A stretch of DNA of 64,000 bases from JAGQZY01 sp964588335 (GCA_964588335.1 CAZPOV010000003.1:62001-126000), one strand, 5' to 3'. Shown: positions 44,296 through 53,874, counted from the first letter of the stretch. Made by a program: numbers and translations. The notes: generated by a model from the sequence alone, not told the origin.

Positions 44296-44834
44296 TAGTC
44301 CATTTTTCCTTTGAAAACTTTGAACCTGTTATTTTTGCGAGAAAAATAGTAAGGCTCGACGGTCATAAGCTGTTGAGTGTCAGTCTCTATTTGTACGGTA
44401 TCTCGACTGGCATCGATAAGCTTGGCATCTCCGAGAGTGAGGTAGGTGCCCATATCTGAAAACTTTTGCTTTGGGTCAATTGTGTGCTGAGAAACAATTT
44501 TTAATTCATAAGATTTGTCGGTTTTTTTGGAAATAGCGGCATAATAATAGAACTTCTTTTCTTTTCGAGAAAATCCACTGAAGGCTAAGTCTTTTTTTCC
44601 GTCTCCGTTAAAGTCGCCGGTTATTGCCATGGGGTGACCTTTTGAGTTTTTCAAAGCGGCCTTTGAGAATTGTTGAGGCTGAAGAACTTGGAAATCTTGA
44701 TGTTTCGATAGTATTTGTTGTTTCAGTTTTTTGCTGAGGATCATTTCACCCTTTTTCATTTGAAAAAGAGACGGGCCTTGTTGAGTTGCAAAACTTGAAA
44801 GTGTACAAAATATAAGGAATTTAACGACTGACAT
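44295..44834 (-). CDS. Secreted protein with an FG-GAP/EF-hand-like calcium motif
   Basis: 179 residues from ATG 44834, preceded by GGAGGAAG; it overlaps the SleB-like gene's end by 14 bp. The N-terminus is a weak signal peptide ('MSVVKFLIFCTLSSFATQQG'). Near residue 70 is 'GDFNGDGKKDLAFSG', the D-x-N-x-D-x3-D calcium loop of FG-GAP/VCBS repeats, but only one copy is seen. Further beta strands follow ('KKFYYYAAISKKTDKSYELK'). The function is unknown. Translational coupling to the wall hydrolase suggests an accessory or regulator of it. Confidence 0.75.
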   Translation of the reverse strand: MSVVKFLIFCTLSSFATQQGPSLFQMKKGEMILSKKLKQQILSKHQDFQVLQPQQFSKAALKNSKGHPMAITGDFNGDGKKDLAFSGFSRKEKKFYYYAAISKKTDKSYELKIVSQHTIDPKQKFSDMGTYLTLGDAKLIDASRDTVQIETDTQQLMTVEPYYFSRKNNRFKVFKGKMD

Positions 44835-45936
44835 CGGCTTCCTCCGGCGGTTGTACTGTAAAGTTAGGAATGGGACGAATGATGTCGCCGCCAGTGCCAC
44901 GAACCTCTTCCTCAAGAGCTGAGGCAAATTCTTGGTTCAGTGAAAATTTATTCAAAAAAGTATGACGACCAATTCGCTCACGATATCTTGCTTGGGACGA
45001 CCATCCCGGGGTCACGACCGAATGGGCGTAATAGTGGTCAAAATTACTAGGCCCCATGTTGATCGCATTGATACTCGTGTCAATACAGTCATTGAGCAGA
45101 TTCGGATCATGAGGGGGATAACCCTGTCTTAGTTGGTGATGGTCCTGATAGTTGTCGTTTCCATAAGTCCAAGAAAAAGCGGCTTGAATACGACCGTTAT
45201 TGGGATTTCTGTTTTTAAAGAGGATCACATCGCAGATAGAATTGGGAAAATGACTGGAAACCACTCGCCTGAGAACAACTCGAGTGACCGCTGATTTGCC
45301 CCGATTGTCTTCGATTCCAGCTTCATTGGCGCAATTACAGAGCATGCACTCAGCCGCCGTCCAGGCCCCACGAGACCCCAGGCCTGTGGCCCGGTCACAC
45401 CGAACCGAGCTCCCGGAAGAACGAATTTGGCGTAACTCATCCACCAAACCGCGACGGACCACACTTACGGTTTCTCCATTATGAGCATGGAAACGAAGAT
45501 TCTCACGCTCGTCAGCTTGGGAGACGAAATGATTTAAAGAAATATATTGAGTCAGACGCGCGTTGGGAGGCATTGAGGTATCATTGTTATAGCTTTCCGA
45601 TGTGGTGTAAAAGGGAACTCGAACAATGCCATCCGGTGGAGTGAAAGGATAGCCCGGGCCCCGTGGTGTGCCGCGACGCCAAGCTTCGAGAGATGCCAGT
45701 AAATCGATGTGACCGGCCTCTGTCCTTTGTATGTGCTCATCGGGGATATCAATGGTCAGTCTTTGGTAGCGGTCGGATTGATAGTTGGTGGCGGGGACTG
45801 GGGCATTTTGAGATGGCACCCACTGGTACACGGTGTAGTCATCGGGGAGACCCGAGAAAGTTATTTCCAAGGCCAATCCTGTTGTGGCCTTCAAACCAAC
45901 ACCAACAAATAATAAAAGGAACTTCAAACGCATCAT
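44821..45936 (-). CDS. Exported SleB-like cell-wall hydrolase
   Basis: 371 residues from the first ATG at 45936 (a GTG at 45939 is adjacent). The N-terminus is a signal peptide ('FLLLFVGVGLKATTGLALE'). Residues ~195-275 match the SleB/CwlJ (Hydrolase_2) core: 'NCANEAGIEDNRGKSAVTRV', 'VLRRVVSSHFPNSICDVI' and 'IQAAFSWTYGND'. The likely catalytic Glu is in 'CANEAG', replacing the usual 'YFEARG' context. SleB-type enzymes are lytic transglycosylases or amidases acting on murein. The N-terminal ~190 residues are not recognised. In a predator such an enzyme could act on its own or the prey wall (speculative). Confidence 0.78.
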   Translation of the reverse strand: MMRLKFLLLFVGVGLKATTGLALEITFSGLPDDYTVYQWVPSQNAPVPATNYQSDRYQRLTIDIPDEHIQRTEAGHIDLLASLEAWRRGTPRGPGYPFTPPDGIVRVPFYTTSESYNNDTSMPPNARLTQYISLNHFVSQADERENLRFHAHNGETVSVVRRGLVDELRQIRSSGSSVRCDRATGLGSRGAWTAAECMLCNCANEAGIEDNRGKSAVTRVVLRRVVSSHFPNSICDVILFKNRNPNNGRIQAAFSWTYGNDNYQDHHQLRQGYPPHDPNLLNDCIDTSINAINMGPSNFDHYYAHSVVTPGWSSQARYRERIGRHTFLNKFSLNQEFASALEEEVRGTGGDIIRPIPNFTVQPPEEADVSR

Positions 45937-46132
45937 CACAGTATCTTAAAGGCTATTGCAATTCTTGTTTTTCAGCAAGGCCAGGGCTTTGCTGGGCGCT
46001 GTGTGTAGGAGATGGGTGCAGCGGCACGTCAATTGCCTAATAAGAGGCCAATTCCCGAAATATTCCGTGCGCTTAACTTTGAACGTGATAAAAATAAGGG
46101 TTTCCTGATCACTTACCAATGGGGGATAGGTT

Positions 46133-49100
46133 TTGAGTCGGCCATTTGTTCATCTGCATCTTCACAGCCAGTATTCACTCCTTGAGGCCTGCTGCCGCGC
46201 CGGTCAGGTCGTTGAGCGGGCGCAAAGTTATGAGATGCCGGCGGTGGCTCTCACCGACAGCGGCAATATGTTCGGCGCTGTTGAGTTTTATCTCAATGCT
46301 AAGAAAAAGGGTGTGAAGCCTATCTTAGGCTTGGATGCTTATTTAGCGCCCCAAGATCGTTTTACTAAAAATGAAAAACGGGAAGTCAATTATCAGCCGA
46401 ACACGCGATTGGTTTTGTTAGCGCAAAATTACAAAGGCTATCAGAACCTCTGTCAGTTAAGCACCATTGGCTACAAAGAGGGTTTTTATTACAAACCTAG
46501 AATTGATATGGATGCCCTGAAAGAGTTGGGGTCGGACATCATATGTTTGACCGGAGGACTGTCGGGCGACGTAGTCTCCCATTTTCGACGCCATGGCTTG
46601 GAAGCGGCTCGTGAACGCCTGGTGCAACTTAAAAACATATTTGGTGACCGCCTTTATTTAGAATTGAATCGAACCGGAATTAAAGAGTGGCAAGATGTGG
46701 AACCCGCTCTTTTTGAATTGTCGAAATCAGAAGACGTACCACTGGTGGCCGCCAACGACGTTTACTATCTGAATAAAGAAGACCAACTGGCGCAAGAGGT
46801 TTTGATTTGTATTGGATCGAACAAAACCCTGCATGACGACACCCGTTGGCGTCTGGGAAGTGAAGAGTTTTACTTTAAGTCTTCGGACCAAATGTATGAT
46901 TTATTTAAAGACTGTCCGGAGCTCTGTGAACGCACTGTTGAGATTGCCGATCGCTGCAACGTCGAGTTTCGTCTTGAAGATGATGACGGCAAAACCATTT
47001 ACCATCTTCCCAGTTTCCCGACCCAAAACAACGTTGGAATCTTAGAAGAGCTTAAACGTCTGACCCAAGAAGGCTTGGCGGAACGTTTTGAAGAAGCCAA
47101 GCAGCGCGGTGAAGAGGTGCCAGAAAGCGAGCACCCAAAATACTTTGAGCGTCTTGATTACGAAATTGGTGTGATCGATAACATGGGCTTTATAGGTTAC
47201 TTTTTGATCGTTCAAGATTTCATCAATTGGGCGAAAGAGCACGATATCCCGGTCGGCCCAGGGCGGGGTTCTGGTGCCGGTTCCTTGGTCGCCTATTGTT
47301 TGCGGATTACCGACCTGGATCCGGTTCGTTACAGTTTGATCTTCGAGCGTTTCTTGAATCCAGAGCGTGTTTCGATGCCGGATTTTGATATCGATTTCTG
47401 TCAGGAGAAACGGCCACGAGTCATTCAATATGTGACCGAAAAATACGGGCAAGACTCGGTTTCACAAATTATCACCTACGGAAAGCTGCAGGCGCGAGCC
47501 GCCTTGCGGGATGTGGGTCGTGTGTTGGGAATGAGTTATGCCGATGTCGACATCATCGCTAAGTTGATTCCGGATAAGCTGGGGATCACGCTCAGTGAGG
47601 CCCTCGATATGGAGCCTCGAATCAAAGAGCAAATGGAGATGAACCCTCAGGTTCATAATATGATTGAAATCGCCTTGAAAGTGGAAGGCTTGGTTCGTCA
47701 CGCCGGAATTCACGCCGCGGGAGTGATTATCGCCGATGGCCGCTTGGTCGACCACGCGCCTTTGTATAAAGGGGTTGAGGGCGAAAACGTTGTTCAATAC
47801 GACATGAAACACGCCGAAAAAATCGGCTTGATCAAGTTTGACTTTCTGGGTTTAAAAACACTGACTCATATTAAGTACGCCCTCGACCTTATTGCCGAGA
47901 ATCGTGGCAAAAAAATTGAGGCCAACGAAATCAATATCAACGACGAAAATATTTACAGTCTGATGTCGTCTGGCGATTCGGCTGGGGTTTTTCAGTTCGA
48001 GGGAGACGGGATCACCGACGCCCTGAAGAAAATCAAACCCACCTGTTTTGAAGATATCATGGCCATCAACGCCCTCTATCGTCCGGGTCCGATGGATATG
48101 ATTCCCGAGTACACAAAAAGAAAGCACGGCAAGTCGAAGGTTGAATTTATCTTTCCCGAACTGGAAGAGATTTTAAAAGAAACCTATGGAATTATTATTT
48201 ACCAAGAGCAGGTGCAGTTGATCGCCTCGAGAATTGCCTCTTACTCTCTGGGTGAGGCCGACTTGCTCCGTCGTGCGATGGGTAAAAAAATCGCTGAGGA
48301 GATGGATAAGCAGCGTAAGCGCTTTATCGAAGGGGCTGATGCCAATGGCCATGATCGCAAAAAGTCAGAACAGCTTTTTGATTTGATGGCCAAATTTGCC
48401 GAGTATGGTTTCAACAAGTCGCACTCCGCGGCCTACTGTGTGATTGCCGCGCAAACCGCTTGGCTCAAGCATTACTATCCCATTGAATTCTATGCCGCCC
48501 TTCTCACCACTGATATGAACGATACCGACAAAGTGGTGAAGTACATCAATCTTTGTCGACGTCGGGGCATCGATATTCAGCCTCCCCACATCAATCACTC
48601 GGATTATAAATTTTCCGTCAAAGGTGAAACTCTTTATTATAGCATTGCCGCTATTAAAGGAGTGGGTCAGTCGGCGGTGGAAGCCATTCTTGAAGCCAGA
48701 GAAGCCACCGAAAATAAAAAGTTCGAATCCATTGATCACTTTTTTGATGTTGTCGACTTGCGAAGGGTGAACAAGAAGGTGATCGAGTGCTTGATTAAAG
48801 CCGGAGCTTTTGATGGTTTTGGTTATCATCGCTCGCAGCTGTTTGATGGTTTTGAAAAATTTGTCGATGCCGCTGAGACCAAACGCCAGGACCGTGAAGT
48901 CGGCCAGGTGTCACTGTTTTCGATGTCGAGCGAACAAGAGCATGAAAAAGTGGTGCTCCCTGAGCGCGATGCCTGGAATCGCATGGTTCGCTTAAATTAC
49001 GAAAAAGACGTGCTCGGGTTCTTTTTAAGTGATCATCCACTGAACGGTTATGAAGGCATCTGTCGGGCCTGGGCCAACACCACCATTGCCGATATAGATC

Positions 49101-49612
49101 AGTTGGCCAATAAGTCGAAAGTCACCCTTGTCGGAATGGTCACTCAGTACAAAGAGATCATTACTAAAAAAGGAACGCGCATGGCGTTCACGCAGTTGGA
49201 AGATCTAACGGCGCAACTGGAAGTGATTGTCTTTCCCAATACTTTTGCCGAGTACGAAGAGGTTTTGAAAGAAGAAGTGCCTCTTGTTGTCACTGGAATT
49301 CTTGAAAACAAGGATGACACATGCAAAGTCATCGCCGATAAAATCACCACTTTGTCGGACAGTATCAATCGTGCCAAAGGTGTCACCTTTAAGGTCAATT
49401 CGGCCATGGAAGACAAGCTTGATAAGTTGCGAACCCGGATTGACGAGAATCCCGGCGAAACCCGAGTGAAAATTGAATTGAATCTTGATAACCTTAAGAA
49501 GAAAGTGATCTACGATATCCGTGATCCAAAAGGAATCTCTCTATCAAACGACTTTTTAGAGGGACTGCAAAGGGATTTCGGGGAAATGGGTTTTATCAAG
49601 ATTTCGCAGTAA
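46133..49612 (+). CDS. dnaE: DNA polymerase III alpha subunit
   Basis: 1159 residues, typical DnaE length, starting at TTG 46133 with GGGGGATAGG upstream. The N-terminal PHP domain has 'FVHLHLHSQYSLLEACCRAG' and 'YYKPRIDMDAL'. The palm has 'GRGSGAGSLVAYCLRITDLD' and the catalytic 'PDFDIDFCQEKR'. Also present are 'HAAGVIIAD', 'GVFQFEGDGI', 'ALYRPGPMDMIPEY', 'GFNKSHSAAYCVIAAQTAWL', and an OB-fold near the C-terminus ('KVTLVGMVTQYKEIITKKGT'). This is the replicative polymerase of a gram-negative-type replisome. It is the first of a run with the next two genes (10 bp gap to the next). Confidence 0.97.
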   Translation: MSRPFVHLHLHSQYSLLEACCRAGQVVERAQSYEMPAVALTDSGNMFGAVEFYLNAKKKGVKPILGLDAYLAPQDRFTKNEKREVNYQPNTRLVLLAQNYKGYQNLCQLSTIGYKEGFYYKPRIDMDALKELGSDIICLTGGLSGDVVSHFRRHGLEAARERLVQLKNIFGDRLYLELNRTGIKEWQDVEPALFELSKSEDVPLVAANDVYYLNKEDQLAQEVLICIGSNKTLHDDTRWRLGSEEFYFKSSDQMYDLFKDCPELCERTVEIADRCNVEFRLEDDDGKTIYHLPSFPTQNNVGILEELKRLTQEGLAERFEEAKQRGEEVPESEHPKYFERLDYEIGVIDNMGFIGYFLIVQDFINWAKEHDIPVGPGRGSGAGSLVAYCLRITDLDPVRYSLIFERFLNPERVSMPDFDIDFCQEKRPRVIQYVTEKYGQDSVSQIITYGKLQARAALRDVGRVLGMSYADVDIIAKLIPDKLGITLSEALDMEPRIKEQMEMNPQVHNMIEIALKVEGLVRHAGIHAAGVIIADGRLVDHAPLYKGVEGENVVQYDMKHAEKIGLIKFDFLGLKTLTHIKYALDLIAENRGKKIEANEININDENIYSLMSSGDSAGVFQFEGDGITDALKKIKPTCFEDIMAINALYRPGPMDMIPEYTKRKHGKSKVEFIFPELEEILKETYGIIIYQEQVQLIASRIASYSLGEADLLRRAMGKKIAEEMDKQRKRFIEGADANGHDRKKSEQLFDLMAKFAEYGFNKSHSAAYCVIAAQTAWLKHYYPIEFYAALLTTDMNDTDKVVKYINLCRRRGIDIQPPHINHSDYKFSVKGETLYYSIAAIKGVGQSAVEAILEAREATENKKFESIDHFFDVVDLRRVNKKVIECLIKAGAFDGFGYHRSQLFDGFEKFVDAAETKRQDREVGQVSLFSMSSEQEHEKVVLPERDAWNRMVRLNYEKDVLGFFLSDHPLNGYEGICRAWANTTIADIDQLANKSKVTLVGMVTQYKEIITKKGTRMAFTQLEDLTAQLEVIVFPNTFAEYEEVLKEEVPLVVTGILENKDDTCKVIADKITTLSDSINRAKGVTFKVNSAMEDKLDKLRTRIDENPGETRVKIELNLDNLKKKVIYDIRDPKGISLSNDFLEGLQRDFGEMGFIKISQ

Positions 49613-49622
49613 GGAGATAAAA

Positions 49623-50792
49623 ATGTTGAAACCGATACTGTTTGTTAGTCTAGTTTTATGTTTCATTAATAACGCTCACGGGCGATATCAAACAGTGGTT
49701 TCAGAGCAGTTGGTGACCGAAGTCGATGAGAGAAAAGCGCGCGGCGAAGCCATCGAGCAGGCCACTGATGCTGTGACCGAAGATATGGTGAAACAAGAGA
49801 TTGGTGCTGAGCGATTTGTTGAAAACAAAGCCAAGGTCGAAAACGAAGTCAAACCTCTTAAAAATCGTTTTATCCCGTTTTTTAAAATTATCTCAAGCAG
49901 TAAAGAAGGGGAGGCCTATAAGTTTAAGATTGAGGTCAAAGTGTCGCGGCCCGATTTACGACAGGTTCTTCAGCAAAAAGGAATGTTCGCCTCTTCTGAA
50001 AAAACCGGGATCACCCTACCTTTTGTTGAATTTAACAATGCCTTGTCGGGAGAGTCCTACCGTTGGTGGTCGCCCGAGTTTAAAGTTTCCAAAGACCTTG
50101 AGAGTCTTTCTTTGAACTTCGAAAAAGAGATGTTTCAAGGGTTTCTCGATCGTGGCTTGTTTATGCTTCGCCCCCAGGCTTTTGACATGTCTCACTTCGT
50201 TCCCGATTTTATGCGCAAGACTTATCTGACCCAAACCGAAATGGTGCAGTTGACCAACCTTAAACAGGGACAACTTTATCTGGATGGACGGGTTGACGTA
50301 TTGGCAAGTCCATTGCGAGAGAACGCGCTTCGGGTGCGAGTGCAGCTAAAGTGTAAACAGTCCTCCAACGGCAAAAATGTGGCTGAGGTGGTGCGAACAT
50401 TTGACACGCCATCGGGTGAAGGCGTCAGTCAGATCACCACCAAAGTCAACGAGTTGGCTCGCGAAACAGGACGAGAGTTGGCGAATCAGGTTTATGACCT
50501 CTGGCAAAGAGGCGCCTTGGAATCCCAGGTTTTACAACTGGCGGTGACTGGAACTCTCGATCATATGCAAATGTTGCGCTTTAAAAAAGAGCTCGATCAA
50601 AAGTTAGGCCTCAGCAACGGTTTGACGGAGAGACTCTATGAGCCGGGGCGTGTGACCTTTGAAACCGATTACTCGGGCGGAGTTGAAGCCCTCAGCCAAA
50701 AATTACGCCAAGCGAAGTTTGATGGCTTTATCTCGCAGGTGGTATCGAGCCAGCCCGATCAGATTATCCTCGACGTTAAAGTCGCACAATAA
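49623..50792 (+). CDS. Secreted envelope protein, FlgT-N / DUF2066-like
   Basis: 389 residues, TAAGGAGATA ribosome site; signal peptide MLKPILFVSLVLCFINNAHG. Residues ~25-120 show the pattern of FlgT N-terminal and DUF2066-type domains ('ERKARGEAIEQATDAVTEDM', 'GEAYKFKIEVKVSRPDLRQV'), i.e. a conserved Arg-x2-Ala-x-Glu-Ala-Ile helix followed by strands. The middle and C-terminal regions hold two further similar alpha/beta modules ('LTNLKQGQLYLDGRVDVLA', 'FKKELDQKLGLSNGLTERLY'). The assignment is structural guesswork. It lies between dnaE and a lipoprotein with a FlgT-C-like end, so the two may form a pair. Confidence 0.75.
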   Translation: MLKPILFVSLVLCFINNAHGRYQTVVSEQLVTEVDERKARGEAIEQATDAVTEDMVKQEIGAERFVENKAKVENEVKPLKNRFIPFFKIISSSKEGEAYKFKIEVKVSRPDLRQVLQQKGMFASSEKTGITLPFVEFNNALSGESYRWWSPEFKVSKDLESLSLNFEKEMFQGFLDRGLFMLRPQAFDMSHFVPDFMRKTYLTQTEMVQLTNLKQGQLYLDGRVDVLASPLRENALRVRVQLKCKQSSNGKNVAEVVRTFDTPSGEGVSQITTKVNELARETGRELANQVYDLWQRGALESQVLQLAVTGTLDHMQMLRFKKELDQKLGLSNGLTERLYEPGRVTFETDYSGGVEALSQKLRQAKFDGFISQVVSSQPDQIILDVKVAQ

Positions 50793-51097
50793 CAAGCACG
50801 GCAGGGCGGTGAGGCTGCCGGCCCAGTAGCAAATGCGCTGATCGAATAGATTCTTTTCAATCGAGGCATCAGATTTAGTAAATGGCCGGCAAGAATCAAT
50901 TGTGCCCCGGAATTAACAATATTCGAAATCTAGGGACGACCAACAATGGAGTCCGCCGGGCTCAATTCATCAGCGGTTCTCAATCGGGTTCAGAGGAGCT
51001 CGCGACCAGTGATTCAGTGAATCTTAGACCCTCTTTTTGTAAGAAAACAGACATTGGGCCAGTGGATGTGATTTCGAGCTTATCGCATAATAAGGTT
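50793..51097. other. Intergenic region before the FlgT-like lipoprotein
   Basis: 305 bp. The frame of the downstream gene is open back to an ATG at 50882, but that extension would put 72 polar residues before the lipoprotein signal, so I treat this as noncoding. No clear promoter was identified. Confidence 0.45.
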
Positions 51098-52027
51098 ATG
51101 TCTTTTTATAAATTCACGCTGCCATTTTTAAGTTTTTTTCTTATTCATTGTTCGTTGATGGAGCAAGCTCAGCAGCGGCGAGAAGTGCGAGATTTACCTC
51201 GCCAAGCCCGAGCCTCTGACGACAGCAGTTTGCGACGACGGGTGGTGGTGCTGCCAATTTTAAATCTTTCACCTTATGCCTCGGAGTCGGCAGCAGAAAT
51301 TGCTCGCCAGGCCCTGGTGAAGCGTTTGAACGCCACCGGTGAAATCATTCCTATGAGTGTGAATGACTTGGAGGAAGATGTTTCCAAGTACCAAGTTGAT
51401 GATGGGTATGACATTCCCAAGATGCTGGCCATGGTTCGAAAGGTGGGAGCCCATGGAATTATCGTTGGTCGAATCAAGCAAATTCGAACCCGAAAAATTG
51501 GTGACAGTGTGGGGCTTTTTCGAAAGGTGAAAGCGGAAGTGACAGCTCTTGTCGATTTAGAAATGTTCTCCGCTAAAAGTGGTAACTCCATGGTTCGTGA
51601 AACTCGCTCCGCAACCATCGAAGAAGAGGTCACTCGGGTGGCAGAAAGCTCCTATAAAGACAAAGAATTGCGCGACAACCCTCAACTGATTCGTTCGGTT
51701 GTCACCCAGGCCTTTTCAAAAATGGTTCTGAATGTGGTTAAAGCCTTGCGAAAAATGAGCTGGTCCGGACGGATTGCTTTAGTGCGTGGTGAAAAACTCT
51801 ATTTGAATGCAGGTCGCCTCAGTGGTCTCCAGGTGGGAGATATTTTGCGAGTCACTGAAGCTAAAGAAGAGGTCTTCGACCCAGAAACCGGAAGTTTTCT
51901 TGGGAATATCACCGGTCGCATGAAGGGGACTGTGGAAGTCATCAGTTACTTTGGAAAAGATGGCGCTGTTACGATTGTTCATTCGGGTTCTGGATTCGAA
52001 GAGAATGATCTTGTTGAGTTTTACTAA
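51098..52027 (+). CDS. Lipoprotein with FlgT-C-like end
   Basis: 309 residues from ATG 51098, which starts at a lipoprotein signal ('FTLPFLSFFLIHC'; lipobox LIHC-S). Residues ~45-215 look like the middle domain of FlgT/LpoB/CsgG-type lipoproteins ('RRRVVVLPILNLSPYASESA', 'ALVKRLNATGEIIPMSVNDL', 'KVGAHGIIVGRIKQI'). Residues ~230-309 resemble FlgT-C ('KLYLNAGRLSGLQVGDILRV', 'DPETGSFLGNITGRMKGTVE'). In Vibrio, FlgT builds the H-ring of the flagellar basal body. Here the FlgT-N-like module is in the preceding gene. The flagellar link is inference. Confidence 0.78.
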   Translation: MSFYKFTLPFLSFFLIHCSLMEQAQQRREVRDLPRQARASDDSSLRRRVVVLPILNLSPYASESAAEIARQALVKRLNATGEIIPMSVNDLEEDVSKYQVDDGYDIPKMLAMVRKVGAHGIIVGRIKQIRTRKIGDSVGLFRKVKAEVTALVDLEMFSAKSGNSMVRETRSATIEEEVTRVAESSYKDKELRDNPQLIRSVVTQAFSKMVLNVVKALRKMSWSGRIALVRGEKLYLNAGRLSGLQVGDILRVTEAKEEVFDPETGSFLGNITGRMKGTVEVISYFGKDGAVTIVHSGSGFEENDLVEFY

Positions 52028-52296
52028 GAAAAGGCAGCTATCCCTCTTCCTGAACAGTTATCCTGTTTTTAGCGCCTCCCAGAATGGTATTGCAGGTATT
52101 TAAACCTCAAGAATCTAATATCCAGCCCCACTTGTCAGCGATCACCTCCTTTGCAAACCATTGGCCGGTGAAACCTCACTGTAAAGATTTTAGTGCCTAT
52201 TCTGTTGACGATCGTGGAATAAATTTCATGGGCTGTGGTAGGTCTCTTGCCGTTGGGTTAGTGTCGGCTCTCAATAAAAAAAGAGGAGTCCTAAGT

Positions 52297-52638
52297 ATGA
52301 AAAGATTTTCTATGGTCCTAATGATCGTATTCTTCACCAGCACCAGCTTTGCCGTGATTTATGAATGTGAAAACGATGTGCAAGAGGGAGAGCTGCAAGT
52401 CACTGCTACGTATTACGAAACTGTGGCCGCCGATAAATTCACTCTACGCTGGTTGAAAGCAGTTGAAATTAATTCTGAAGGCGAGGTTCTATTTAAGCAA
52501 ACCTGGTGGCCTGGAAAAACCTTTAATAGCCCTAAGGTTATCGACAAAGATGTTGTTGTGGCGCCGTTTTCTGGTGGAGCTGAAGTGACCTATGAGGGTG
52601 TTCTCTACCGTTTAGACTGCCAGCCCAAAGCGGACTGA
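52297..52638 (+). CDS. Small secreted protein of unknown function
   Basis: 113 residues from ATG 52297 with AGAGGAGTCC upstream; the frame is open for 71 codons before it but the signal peptide begins here (MKRFSMVLMIVFFTSTSFA). The mature ~95 residues are beta-rich with two Cys ('VIYECENDVQ', 'GVLYRLDCQPKAD'), which could form a disulphide joining the ends, like the small protein at 37559-37963. A strong terminator follows. Confidence 0.8.
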   Translation: MKRFSMVLMIVFFTSTSFAVIYECENDVQEGELQVTATYYETVAADKFTLRWLKAVEINSEGEVLFKQTWWPGKTFNSPKVIDKDVVVAPFSGGAEVTYEGVLYRLDCQPKAD

Positions 52639-52680
52639 TTGAGGTCTGCAAAAATTGTATGCCTGTGTTGTTGGATTTGA

Positions 52681-52709
52681 AAAGGCTCTCCATAGGAGGG
52701 CCTTTTTTT
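52681..52709. terminator. Intrinsic terminator between convergent genes
   Basis: AAAGGCTCTCC pairs with GGAGGGCCTTT (11 bp including one G-T pair, 3-nt loop), followed by TTTT on the plus strand; an A-rich tract precedes it, weaker as a T-run for the minus-strand gene. It lies 42 bp after the plus-strand stop and 7 bp from the end of the convergent lipoprotein gene, so it may serve both. Confidence 0.85.
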
Positions 52710-52716
52710 ATTGGGT

Positions 52717-53874
52717 TTAACTGTTGAATCGGGCTTCACAACGATAAGCATCATAGGGCGCGAAATTATCTTCAAAATCCTCCCGTTCATGGGAAGAGAA
52801 AATAAGAAGTTCTCGCTCCGTATTGGTTTTGATGCGTCGACCACTTCGATCATAATAATCAATGCGCCAGTTGCCACTTAAGCTAAAGTGCCGGTTGGTT
52901 TCATTACGAACACTGATGTGAGCTTCGCGATCGCCACGATTGACTTCACAGGTAGAGGACAGTCGGCGTCCCTTGTGATAAAAGTAATGGGGGCGATTGC
53001 TGGGGCGGCCTCCACTAATACCGGTGTTGATTGTGTCACGAACCACCTGGATTCTTTCTTTTTCCAGTTCGTATTGTTGTCGTTGTTTTTCTCTTTCAAG
53101 TTGCATGCGCTCTTCTTGTCGCTTTTTCTCCAAAGCCAGCTTTTCCTCTTCCAACATCAAGGCGCGACGATCATTGTAAGCTTTCGAGTAGTTGGTCATC
53201 AGTTTATCACGAACAGTGGCTGGGCATTTTTGAACCTTTGAAATTTCAGTGGCTTTGCTTTTCTTGGCTTTGGCGTCTTCTTCACCTTTAAGGAGCCAAA
53301 ACCCAGTGGTGCAATTGGTTTTCATCTGTTCTTTGTAAGCGGTTCGCATGGCGGCGATCATGCCGCCAGCTTCATTACCGCAACGTTTTTTAATATTCGG
53401 TGTTTTTAAGGGGGCGAAGTCTTTGGCTTGCGCTTGTCCCAACTCCTGCATTCGCCCTTCGTCGCAGTAAGCTTCATTGAATGACTCCCAGTAGGTCTTT
53501 TTAGCCAATGCCTTCGATTCAGGATCTTGCAAACAGATTTTCATGGCCACCGAGTAGTTGTTAGGAAAGGTCTCTTTGCCTTTCTGACCATCATCAGAGC
53601 CCCATTTCTTGTAATTGATTTCTGAGCAATAGTCCTTTTTGCCTTTAAAATAACCGGCTTTAAAATCCTGTCGGTAAAGGCTGGTGTTATAGGCTTCAAA
53701 GTCTTGGCAAACATTGGCCTGGTTGGTGGACGCATTGTCGACGGATTCGCCTTTTTGTGCGGCTTGATATCCGTGCTGATAGGCCACGTTCTGATTGCAG
53801 ATGCGTTTTTGTTTGCCTGAACAAGCTGATACGGTCAGCAGCAAGAACGTTAATGAAAAGAGGGTCTTAGTCAC
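52717..53874 (-). CDS. DUF2799-like lipoprotein with Cys-rich G-x-DG repeats
   Basis: 385 residues starting at GTG 53874; AAGGAG is 7 nt upstream, while the ATG seven codons earlier has no ribosome site. The signal peptide ends LLTVSAC-SGKQ. Residues ~25-220 contain repeated 'Y-x-x-G-(x)-x-(D/K)G-x-x-G' units ('YQHGYQAAQKGE', 'FKAGYFKGKKDYC', 'YKKWGSDDGQKGKETF'), typical of DUF2799 lipoproteins, with many Cys. A charged coiled coil follows (~230-285, 'LEKKRQEERMQLEREKQ') and a C-terminal ~90-residue beta domain. The function is unknown; a structural lipoprotein of the envelope is the natural guess. Confidence 0.82.
   Translation of the reverse strand: MTKTLFSLTFLLLTVSACSGKQKRICNQNVAYQHGYQAAQKGESVDNASTNQANVCQDFEAYNTSLYRQDFKAGYFKGKKDYCSEINYKKWGSDDGQKGKETFPNNYSVAMKICLQDPESKALAKKTYWESFNEAYCDEGRMQELGQAQAKDFAPLKTPNIKKRCGNEAGGMIAAMRTAYKEQMKTNCTTGFWLLKGEEDAKAKKSKATEISKVQKCPATVRDKLMTNYSKAYNDRRALMLEEEKLALEKKRQEERMQLEREKQRQQYELEKERIQVVRDTINTGISGGRPSNRPHYFYHKGRRLSSTCEVNRGDREAHISVRNETNRHFSLSGNWRIDYYDRSGRRIKTNTERELLIFSSHEREDFEDNFAPYDAYRCEARFNS

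Noticed and set aside
46012..46185. 57-codon plus-strand frame just before dnaE, with TAGGAG upstream
   Set aside because: It overlaps the dnaE start in another frame. The ribosome site is decent and part of the peptide looks plausible, so it is a weak candidate leader peptide, but there is not enough to call it.
50882..51097. Upstream extension of the FlgT-like lipoprotein
   Set aside because: It would place 72 polar residues before an evident lipoprotein signal.
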